13,365 nt of DNA from CAZQAA01 sp964591255 (GTDB taxonomy: Bacteria > Desulfobacterota > DSM-4660 > Desulfatiglandales > Desulfatiglandaceae). The stretch is taken from contig CAZQAA010000041.1 of NCBI GenBank assembly GCA_964591255.1, positions 1 to 13,365 of the forward strand, written 5' to 3'. The position numbers and the translations under genes are program-made. This document shows positions 6,817 through 12,556 of this stretch, piece after piece. Numbering within the stretch: position 1 is the first letter of the stretch; every line of letters starts with the position of its first letter. The notes beneath the pieces are model-generated. The model worked only from the letters and a program-made list of their open reading frames with translations, was not told the DNA's origin and made no database searches.

Positions 6817-7496
6817 GATTTATCCCGCCCTATTCCAAAGCGTTCGAATATATCATAATCCTTGGGAATTGTGGGTTCTGCTCCATATATCATTCCTTCT
6901 TCAGTGTCTTTGAGGATTATACTGCCGGCACCAAGAAGCGAATTCCTCTTGATTTTTATATTGTTTGCAACAGTTGAGTTAACACCTGCAAAGCAGTATT
7001 CTCCAATCTCAACGAATCCGGATATAACCACATGAGAGGCAATAAAGACATGATCACCAATAATGGAGTGGTGCCCTATATGGTTTCCGCTCCAAAGGGT
7101 AACGTTGTTTCCGATCCGGACAAAAGGCTGGATGACATTGTTCTCCATGATAAAAGAGTTTTCGCCAATCTGGACATTCCTCCAGACAAAGGCCTTGGAA
7201 CTCACGTAGGATATGAGATCATACCCCTTTTTTTTGGCCTTTTTAAAAAACCTTGCCCTCAACCTGTTCATCCGGGTATAGCCAACGGCAACAAACATCT
7301 TGTATCGGCTTGGAGGATAGGCCTTTTCAATATCTTCAAAAGGGATAACAGGCAGATGAAACATCTCGGCTTGTTTCATGAATTCTTTGTCAACAGTAAA
7401 GGCGACTACTTGATATATTGAGTCATGCATTAAATATTCATAGGCAACCTCTGCTATGGGACTGTCTCCGACTATTATGACCTCTGTTTTCTTCAT
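6813..7496 (-). CDS. NeuD/PglD-like sugar acyltransferase with left-handed beta-helix
   Basis: A 227-residue two-domain enzyme. Residues 5-95 are a Rossmann-like nucleotide-sugar binding domain starting with TEVIIVGDSPIAEVAYEYL and containing VAVGYTRMN (69-77). Residues 100-200 are imperfect hexapeptide repeats (VWRNVQIGENSFIMENNVIQ, then VRIGNNVTL and so on) forming a left-handed beta-helix. The conserved segment NHIGHHSIIGDH (138-149) contains the histidine expected to act as catalytic base (H142 or H143), and GVNSTVANNIKI and GAGSIILKD close the helix. Such enzymes transfer an acetyl or other acyl group from CoA to an amino or hydroxyl group of a nucleotide sugar. I chose the ATG at 7496 (TGAGG 10 bases upstream, one base after the preceding stop) over an in-frame TTG at 7505 that would overlap the previous gene by 8 bases. 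The acyl group and position are not determined by the sequence. Confidence 0.85.
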   Translation of the reverse strand: MKKTEVIIVGDSPIAEVAYEYLMHDSIYQVVAFTVDKEFMKQAEMFHLPVIPFEDIEKAYPPSRYKMFVAVGYTRMNRLRARFFKKAKKKGYDLISYVSSKAFVWRNVQIGENSFIMENNVIQPFVRIGNNVTLWSGNHIGHHSIIGDHVFIASHVVISGFVEIGEYCFAGVNSTVANNIKIKRNSLLGAGSIILKDTEEGMIYGAEPTIPKDYDIFERFGIGRDKS

Positions 7497-7497
7497 T

Positions 7498-8481
7498 TCA
7501 GTCAAGCCTCAACACATAATACCGTCGCACAACTCCCCTGGCGCCAAATCCCTCCTTGAATCTGAACAGCCCCCAATTTATACTGTTTCCGCTATCTTCA
7601 GTGGAAATACCGAGATTCAGGTAACTGGCCCCATGTTCCTGCCCCCATTTCATTATCTTGTAGAGGATAAGGTTCAGGACCCGCTCCTTCTGATATCTGT
7701 ATTCCTGTGCAAAATAAAAGGTATGCAGCGCTTTGTCATTACACACGAAAAACACGATCCCGGCGGCCAGATCTCCATTTACATATCCCGTAACCAGCTT
7801 TATTCTGTCCGGAAAACGATTCCTGATTCTTACTATTTCTTCAAGTGAATGGGTCGGTGAAACACTGTGACGTTCTTTGAGGACATGCTCCAGGATCTGC
7901 CAGTATTTTTCCCAGTCATTATCTTCCATCACGGTCAGCGCCCTGCTCTTCAAGGTTTTCCTGATAGACCTCGCGGTGTCATCCCTGAACATATTCCACC
8001 ACTCCTTCTCTTCCCTGTTTAGACAGATTGCAGTGGATAGTTCCGTCGAGGTAATCTTGAATCCAAGATATGTTAGGGAAAAATCCAGGTCCTCGGATGG
8101 GTAACACTGGTATATACGGGGTGGAAGCCGCATCTCAATGGAATGGACTTCCCTGGAACGGAGAAAATCTATTAATGCCTCTAAAATCTCCATCACAAGC
8201 TTCAGGCCTGTTTCAAATGCCAGGACAGGCCCCCCATAAGAGGAGCCCGGATGAGACTGAAAGATGCGATCATTATCCCTGGTTCCTATGGCGGCGGGAA
8301 GGACGGCCAATATTTTATTTCTTTTCTTGAATAATAAAGAACAATCCTCAAACCGGGAAGGGGGATGGTAACCGATGAAACGCTGGGTATGGAATATTGT
8401 TCCATTACGGGAATGCCACACAAAATTATCCCATTCTTCCTGCAGTTCCGGATGATATTCAACTATCTCCACACCAGACAT
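7498..8481 (-). CDS. FemAB/GNAT-like acyltransferase (Acetyltransf_6 type)
   Basis: A 327-residue soluble protein with two GNAT-like halves, as in the FemABX/BioF2-like family. Visible landmarks are the N-terminal NGTIFHTQRFIGYH (26-39, the 'shF...w' segment), SHPGSSYGGPV (76-86), a basic RSIRKTLKSR (171-180) and the C-terminal core GASYLNLGIS (264-273) and WGLFRFKEGFGARGVVRRYY (303-322), where the K-x-x-F/W-G signature is standard for the family. FemAB enzymes move amino-acyl groups from tRNA to peptidoglycan precursors; the sub-family seen in exopolysaccharide loci is believed to acylate sugars or surface polymers. Here it lies between the dehydrogenase (8 bases upstream) and the NeuD-like gene, so glycan decoration is the best inference. 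No obvious Shine-Dalgarno precedes the ATG, consistent with coupling. The acyl donor cannot be read from the sequence. Confidence 0.75.
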   Translation of the reverse strand: MSGVEIVEYHPELQEEWDNFVWHSRNGTIFHTQRFIGYHPPSRFEDCSLLFKKRNKILAVLPAAIGTRDNDRIFQSHPGSSYGGPVLAFETGLKLVMEILEALIDFLRSREVHSIEMRLPPRIYQCYPSEDLDFSLTYLGFKITSTELSTAICLNREEKEWWNMFRDDTARSIRKTLKSRALTVMEDNDWEKYWQILEHVLKERHSVSPTHSLEEIVRIRNRFPDRIKLVTGYVNGDLAAGIVFFVCNDKALHTFYFAQEYRYQKERVLNLILYKIMKWGQEHGASYLNLGISTEDSGNSINWGLFRFKEGFGARGVVRRYYVLRLD

Positions 8482-8489
8482 GATGACAG

Positions 8490-9506
8490 CTAATGTAATT
8501 TGATCCTGTTTCCTTCATTTTTTAGAGACAGGTCTGCCGCCTCCAGTAATTTTACCAGTTGCATGCCGGACTCTCCGTCTGTCAGGGGTCTGTTGCCGTC
8601 CCTGATGCACTCCAGGAAGTGATGACATTCCAGATTCAAGGCCTCGCACTGGGATATCACGGGGACATATGCATCTCCTATCCGATACTGGAGCAGCGCC
8701 TTGTATGTCTCCTCCTGCGATTTGATGCAGACTCCCTTATCATAAATCTTCACCTTTTCGTCCGGTTGTATATCGTCATAAATGACCATTTTTTTGCTGC
8801 CACCTATCAATATCTTCCTCACCTTTACCGGGGTAAGCCAATTGACATGGAAATGGGCAATAAGGCCGCTGTCAAAATTTATGGTGATATAGGCGATGTT
8901 TTCCAAAGGAGGATCAGAGTATCTGATATGGGAGGCGCCAACGGCCTGGATAGAGATGGGTTGTTCATCTATCAGATAACACATTATTGAAAAATCGTGG
9001 GGAGCCAGATCCCATATGACATTGACATCATGTTGAAACAGACCCAGATTAACCCGAACCGAATCAAAATAGTATATATCTCCCAGTTCATCACCCTGAA
9101 TCAGATCCTTGATTTTTCTTACTGCAGCCGTATACAGGAAGGTGTGGTCCACCATCAGGGTCAGGCCCTTTTTGTCTGCAATCTCTACAAGGTGTTCAGC
9201 TTCCTTGCGCTTTGCCGTCATGGGCTTTTCTACAAGCACATGCTTTCCTTTTTCCAGGGCTTCCAGGGCCAATGAATAATGCGTGGATATGGGGGTGGCA
9301 ATTGCAACAGCATCAATATCATCCCTGTTCAATATCTGCGAGGGATCATCCGACACCTCAACGTCTCTATATTTCGATTGCACTTTCCTGAGACGATTTA
9401 TATCCAGGTCTGCCAGGGCAACCACGTGGCAGGATTCTATGCTGCTGAAATTGCGGAGCAGATTGGGTCCCCAATAACCGCAACCAATGACAGCTACATT
9501 TATCAT
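8490..9506 (-). CDS. Gfo/Idh/MocA family nucleotide-sugar oxidoreductase
   Basis: A 338-residue NAD(P)-dependent dehydrogenase. The N-terminal Rossmann domain opens with VAVIGCGYWGPN (4-15, GxGxxG type), followed by VVALADLD (28-35). The family signature EKP is at 93-95 in HVLVEKPMT. The C-terminal catalytic half has VDHTFLY (119-125) and WDLAPHDFSIMCYL (165-178), where H170/D171 are the expected active-site pair. This last segment is typical of WbpB/WlbA-like enzymes that oxidise C3 of UDP-GlcNAcA-type sugars, which is consistent with the aminotransferase and acyltransferase in the same operon. Other Gfo/Idh/MocA activities, such as 3-ketoreduction, remain possible. The start is well supported by AGGAG at 9515-9519, 8 bases before the ATG. 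The first base of the ATG is also the last base of the upstream gene's TAA stop (TAATG), a tight coupling arrangement. Confidence 0.88.
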   Translation of the reverse strand: MINVAVIGCGYWGPNLLRNFSSIESCHVVALADLDINRLRKVQSKYRDVEVSDDPSQILNRDDIDAVAIATPISTHYSLALEALEKGKHVLVEKPMTAKRKEAEHLVEIADKKGLTLMVDHTFLYTAAVRKIKDLIQGDELGDIYYFDSVRVNLGLFQHDVNVIWDLAPHDFSIMCYLIDEQPISIQAVGASHIRYSDPPLENIAYITINFDSGLIAHFHVNWLTPVKVRKILIGGSKKMVIYDDIQPDEKVKIYDKGVCIKSQEETYKALLQYRIGDAYVPVISQCEALNLECHHFLECIRDGNRPLTDGESGMQLVKLLEAADLSLKNEGNRIKLH

Positions 9507-11935
9507 TACTTCATCTCCTGTACCGTGTATGTGTTTTGGTTATAATGATCAAGGAGCAGATGCTTCAGCTTGTCAATTTCCGGAGGCAAAAGTTTTGAAG
9601 AAAAATAAGACACCTTTAAAGAGCGGATCAGGTCTTCAAACGTTATTTCATTATAAAGATATTTAAGAATGTTATCACATATAGACAATCCAAACCCATA
9701 TACATTATCAAGCAATACCGCCCTTTTCGTCAGGCAAAACAGGATTTCCTGGGGCTGTATCAGTCCATTGTTCAAACAGTAATAACCACATACCAACAGG
9801 CTCAAAAAATGGAGAAATATCTTGTTATGATCATAATTTTTTGAAAGATTATCTTCATCAAACCGGCGTACATATACTATGTTGTCAGATATATGGACCT
9901 TTTTTGTTAAATTGTTACCCAGCAGTCTTGACATGAAAACCTTGTCTTCCGATACCCTGAAAATGCTGTCAGGAAGAGACCTGCGGATATCTTCTGTACG
10001 ATAGATATTGCCTATAAGTATTCCCCCCATCTCCCCGGTAGAAAACATGAATTTCAGAATTTCTGCCGCTTTGTTATCCTGAAAAGCCTCCTTGTTGTAT
10101 CCAATCTTATATGTCTTTTTCCTGGGATATGAACTGATAACATATCTGGAGCTGATAACCACATAATCATCTTCCAGCAGGTGCATCTCTTTGTACAGTC
10201 CCTCCTGATCCAGCACATAATACTGGTCATCATCGCCTCCAAACGTAGTATACATGGTATCTACCTGATATGTCCCTTTTGTGAGGGCCTTTGCAACCCC
10301 TTCATTTCGAGATGAAAAGATTACTCTGACATTACTGTCTTCAAGTCTTTTCAGGATCTGTTCATGAGGCGCTCCAGAGTTGTCGTCAACTATTATCTTG
10401 GCCGTTTGTCCCAGGACAAGCCCTTTGCGTATGTTGTAACTAAGCAGTCGGCTCCTGTTATAAGTGGGAATCACAATGGATAATTGCCTGATCGAATATC
10501 TATGAGTGATCTTTTCTAATGCCTTGATCTTTTTTATTGAGTGATATTGCTTGATTGCGGCAAACACGTGGTTTACCGATAATTTGCTCATGCAGTACCA
10601 CTTGGTACATGCAGTCCATTTTTCAGTATACTGGCAGGGACGGCATGCAATGCTGCATGATACAACCTGGACATTCTTCCCCAACGGCCTGTTCTTGCTC
10701 TCTCTTGTGGCCCCGAATATGATGAAGGCTGCCTTGCCCAAAGCTCCTGATATATGTGCCGGGCCGGAATCGTTTCCTATAAATATATCCGCTTTTGAAA
10801 TAATATAGGCTGTTTGAGGAATGGAATATTTGCCCATCAGGTTGAATATGCCTGGCGGCCATATTTTTTCGTCAAATATTTTTGCCTCGTCGTTCCCTCC
10901 AATAAGCCCGACCTGATAACCCATGTCCACAAGTTTTTTTGCCAGCTCCGGATAATAGGGCCATCGCTTCCGTTGCCATTCCGGCGAGTTGAAGGTCGTA
11001 TCAGAGAGCAGGGCAACAGGCCTGTGTCTGGAAAATGGAAGTGCGACTTTTTTCCGTCGGCAGTAGGGCAAAGGGATATCCCCTTCGTAGCCCATGAAAC
11101 GGGCCAGGTCTAAATGGTATTCGGCTTCATGTCTGCCAGGATCAGTAAAATTTGATTTTACAATTACGCTCTTAATCGATCCTAATATATCTCTATGTGT
11201 TGTAATAAAATCGTTGGACCAGATGGAAAGAAGTATGACGTCACGCGAAAGAGAAAAGTCCAGATTTTGATAGTCAGAGTGTCTGTTGACCAGCCTCCAG
11301 CCCTTTATCACCTCCAGACTTGCCTTCCTGCCCACAACTTCCAGCAGACTGTGTGGAAAGATTTTTTTGAGGGCCCTTAAGGCAGGTGTGGCCATTACCA
11401 TGTTGCCAATTCCCTGGTCCATTACCAGGCAAATTTTTATGGGCCTGTGTCTGAACTCTCTGAGAAGATATTCCTTTGATGCCTTGTCCTGTTTTTTCTT
11501 CCTGTATTCCAGCAGGAGGCGGAGGGAGATATTCCAGTAACCATCCTTAATAAGGGCTGTTGAGAGTGCCTCTGTCCAATTCCATACGCTGGTAACATCA
11601 TGCAGGGCTTCAGGGGGCAGAAGATCTTTTTTCAGGCACGGCAGTAACAGGTCTATTCCTTCCTGAAATCTCAAAGGATCCTTTTTAAATAAACGTAACA
11701 GATTGGTTATAGAGTAGTGGTAATAAGGATCCGTTTCCAAGGCTGTTTTAAAAAAAAGGTAAGACCTGTCCAGCTCATTGGCATCAAAACATATGACCCC
11801 CAGGTTGTTTAAGATGGGAGAAGAAGCAGGGTTTTGTTCGAGCAGACCCTCAAAATATATCCTGGCCTTTTCAGCTTGACCACTCGAAAACAGCCTTTCC
11901 CCATAAGCAATTTTTTCCTGCAGTCCTGTTTGCAT
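9506..11935 (-). CDS. TPR - GT9 (heptosyltransferase-like) - GT2 glycosyltransferase fusion
   Basis: About 809 residues (numbered from the ATG at 11935) in three parts. Residues 1-85 hold TPR-like helical pairs (KARIYFEGLLEQNPASSPIL, then NNLGVICFDANELDRS). Residues about 165-465 are a GT9/ADP-heptose:LPS heptosyltransferase-like module with a glycine-rich GIGNMVMATPA (175-185) and the donor-site FIGNDSGPAH (385-394); cysteines at 427, 431, 434, 443 and 448 match a Cys pattern seen in GT9 proteins. Residues about 485-680 are a GT2 (GT-A) module with SIVIPTYNRS (486-495), VDDNSG (516-521), GGDDD containing the DXD (566-570) and a candidate catalytic acid in SEDKVFM (E663/D664). The remaining 145 residues are helical and unassigned. 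This would let one polypeptide add two sugars in sequence. It is the first gene of the operon. A TTG at 11950 would add five residues; neither start has a strong Shine-Dalgarno, but GAAAAGA precedes the ATG. Confidence 0.85.
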   Translation of the reverse strand: MQTGLQEKIAYGERLFSSGQAEKARIYFEGLLEQNPASSPILNNLGVICFDANELDRSYLFFKTALETDPYYHYSITNLLRLFKKDPLRFQEGIDLLLPCLKKDLLPPEALHDVTSVWNWTEALSTALIKDGYWNISLRLLLEYRKKKQDKASKEYLLREFRHRPIKICLVMDQGIGNMVMATPALRALKKIFPHSLLEVVGRKASLEVIKGWRLVNRHSDYQNLDFSLSRDVILLSIWSNDFITTHRDILGSIKSVIVKSNFTDPGRHEAEYHLDLARFMGYEGDIPLPYCRRKKVALPFSRHRPVALLSDTTFNSPEWQRKRWPYYPELAKKLVDMGYQVGLIGGNDEAKIFDEKIWPPGIFNLMGKYSIPQTAYIISKADIFIGNDSGPAHISGALGKAAFIIFGATRESKNRPLGKNVQVVSCSIACRPCQYTEKWTACTKWYCMSKLSVNHVFAAIKQYHSIKKIKALEKITHRYSIRQLSIVIPTYNRSRLLSYNIRKGLVLGQTAKIIVDDNSGAPHEQILKRLEDSNVRVIFSSRNEGVAKALTKGTYQVDTMYTTFGGDDDQYYVLDQEGLYKEMHLLEDDYVVISSRYVISSYPRKKTYKIGYNKEAFQDNKAAEILKFMFSTGEMGGILIGNIYRTEDIRRSLPDSIFRVSEDKVFMSRLLGNNLTKKVHISDNIVYVRRFDEDNLSKNYDHNKIFLHFLSLLVCGYYCLNNGLIQPQEILFCLTKRAVLLDNVYGFGLSICDNILKYLYNEITFEDLIRSLKVSYFSSKLLPPEIDKLKHLLLDHYNQNTYTVQEMK
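9515..9519 (-). promoter_or_regulatory. Shine-Dalgarno (AGGAG) of the Gfo/Idh/MocA gene
   Basis: AGGAG on the minus strand, 8 bases before the ATG at 9506 and inside the end of the glycosyltransferase fusion gene. It fixes the dehydrogenase start, and together with the TAATG stop-start overlap indicates coupled translation. Confidence 0.7.
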
Positions 11936-11973
11936 AATTTGTCTTTTCAAATTGTCACTAAAAGGTTGTCAGG

Positions 11974-12000
11974 AGGAGACGCTTGATCTGTGAATCTCCT
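11974..12000 (-). repeat. small hairpin candidate in the operon leader
   Basis: AGGAGA (11974-11979) and TCTCCT (11995-12000) are perfect 6-base arms around a 15-base loop. The element would lie at the very 5' end of the transcript from the predicted sigma-54 promoter. Six pairs with a long loop is a weak structure, so it may be chance; it could protect the mRNA 5' end or pair with the Shine-Dalgarno-like purines. Confidence 0.25.
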
Positions 12001-12012
12001 TCAACCAGTAAA

Positions 12013-12028
12013 AGCAAGAAACATACCA
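12013..12028 (-). promoter_or_regulatory. sigma-54 (-24/-12) promoter for the glycan operon
   Basis: On the minus strand the sequence is TGGTATGTTTCTTGCT. Against the RpoN consensus TGGCACG-N4-TTGC[AT] it matches 10 of 12 specified bases, with the essential GG and GC exactly 10 bases apart and a perfect -12 element TTGCT. Transcription would begin near 12002, leaving a leader of about 65 bases to the ATG at 11935. Sigma-54 promoters need an AAA+ enhancer-binding activator, normally bound 80-200 bases or more upstream; repeats at 12100-12313 are candidates. In exosortase/PEP-CTERM systems a sigma-54-dependent PrsK/PrsR pair is known, which makes this plausible here. Confidence 0.55.
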
Positions 12029-12099
12029 TGGATTGCCGCCAAAAAAAGACTGTAAGATCAGCATGATACAAGTAAGGCAGGAAAACAAAAAATACGAAA

Positions 12100-12115
12100 A
12101 GTCAAATTTATGACT
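12100..12115. repeat. dyad AGTCA-N6-TGACT
   Basis: Perfect 5-base arms AGTCA (12100-12104) and TGACT (12111-12115) separated by 6 AT-rich bases, a spacing typical of dimeric helix-turn-helix binding sites. It lies about 75 bases upstream of the minus-strand sigma-54 element. It is a candidate activator or repressor site only; a 10-base match of this type can occur by chance in 600 bases. Confidence 0.3.
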
Positions 12116-12162
12116 CTATGGCAGAAGAATCGCTTGCTTATTGACAGTAAATCCCTTCTCAA

Positions 12163-12265
12163 GTCAGGTCAATTCATACATGCAATCGACCGAAAAATAT
12201 TCTCGTCCGACATTATAGTGGTCAGGTAAAAACGGATTTTTTCGTACATTAACAAGTTGTCAGGT
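12163..12265 (+). repeat. three GTCAGGT repeats
   Basis: GTCAGGT occurs at 12163-12169, 12221-12227 and 12259-12265, with a near copy GTCAGGA at 11968-11974. The second and third extend further: GTCAGGTAA followed by ACGGAT in both, with two extra bases in the second. The fourth and third share GTTGTCAGG. All are in the same orientation and confined to the divergent region, with a looser GATCAGGTAGG inside the unknown gene. They could be half-sites for a regulator. Confidence 0.4.
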
Positions 12266-12304
12266 AACGGATGTATGGAAACCCCTGTAACGAGTGTATG
12301 AAAA
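12264..12304 (+). repeat. tandem 18-base direct repeat, period 23
   Basis: GTAACGGATGTATGGAAA (12264-12281) and GTAACGAGTGTATGAAAA (12287-12304) agree at 15 of 18 positions, and the starts are 23 bases apart, close to two helical turns. This puts two binding sites on roughly the same face of the DNA, as expected for an enhancer. The pair is about 165-205 bases upstream of the plus-strand sigma-54-like element and about 240-275 bases from the minus-strand one. Confidence 0.5.
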
Positions 12305-12313
12305 GATTTTCAT
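12298..12313. repeat. dyad ATGAAAA-GA-TTTTCAT
   Basis: Perfect 7-base arms (12298-12304 and 12307-12313) around a 2-base centre, overlapping the end of the second 18-base direct repeat. Symmetric sites of this size and tight spacing are typical operators for dimeric regulators. There is no T-run, so it is not a terminator. Confidence 0.4.
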
Positions 12314-12468
12314 GGAAAACAAGGATAATTTTTAATAAGTTAGCTGAATAATGGTATTTTCCCCTATTTAAGCAGTATTTACATTTTCCTTCATTTCCGA
12401 ATTCCAGCAAATTAGTCTTCTGTAGAAAAAAAGCTTAAAATTCAACAAGATACCAGAAATGATTACCA

Positions 12469-12485
12469 TTGGTCCGTAAGATGCA
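12469..12485 (+). promoter_or_regulatory. possible sigma-54 promoter for the unknown gene
   Basis: TTGGTCCGTAAGATGCA has GG (12471-12472) and GC (12483-12484) exactly 10 bases apart and matches 9 of 12 specified positions of the -24/-12 consensus. The deviations are TC for CA in the -24 element and A for T in the -12 element. Transcription would start near 12496, about 60 bases before the ATG at 12557. It is weaker than the minus-strand match, but its position and outward direction mirror it. Confidence 0.4.
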
Positions 12486-12544
12486 GTGCAGGATAACAAA
12501 AGCGGGAAGCATATGTTCGCCGATTTATCAACCTTCAGCCAAAA

Positions 12545-12550
12545 GGGGGG
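12545..12550 (+). promoter_or_regulatory. Shine-Dalgarno (GGGGGG) of the unknown gene
   Basis: A run of six G, preceded by AA, lies 6 bases before the ATG at 12557. It is the strongest purine-rich ribosome-binding site in the window and decides the start. Confidence 0.65.
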
Positions 12551-12556
12551 AAAACA

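Larger units (their letters stand above)
11936..12556. other. divergent intergenic control region
   Basis: A 621-base non-coding stretch separating the minus-strand glycan operon from the plus-strand unknown gene. Stop codons are frequent in all frames; the only sizeable ORF in it (minus strand, 12368-12565) covers the promoter and ribosome-binding site of the unknown gene and has no coding character. The region holds two sigma-54-like promoters at its outer edges pointing outward, a leader hairpin candidate at 11974-12000, four copies of GTCAGG, an 18-base direct repeat and two perfect-arm dyads, each listed separately. No tRNA, small RNA or attachment site was evident. Confidence 0.7.

Noticed and set aside
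7497..7505. TTG at 7505 as the start of the NeuD-like gene
   Set aside because: It has a poorly spaced ribosome-binding site and overlaps the upstream gene by 8 bases, while the ATG at 7496 has TGAGG 10 bases upstream.
7456..7848. 130-codon plus-strand frame over the FemAB-like and NeuD-like genes
   Set aside because: It opposes two well-supported genes and their junction, and its product lacks any domain signal.
8559..8990. 143-codon plus-strand frame opposite the Gfo/Idh/MocA gene
   Set aside because: The opposite strand carries the EKP and DLAPHDF-containing dehydrogenase; this is a shadow frame.
10580..10660. cysteine cluster in the GT9 module as a novel metal-binding insertion
   Set aside because: A C-x-x-C plus later Cys pattern near the end of the GT9 domain is familiar from other GT9 proteins, so it is not treated as new.
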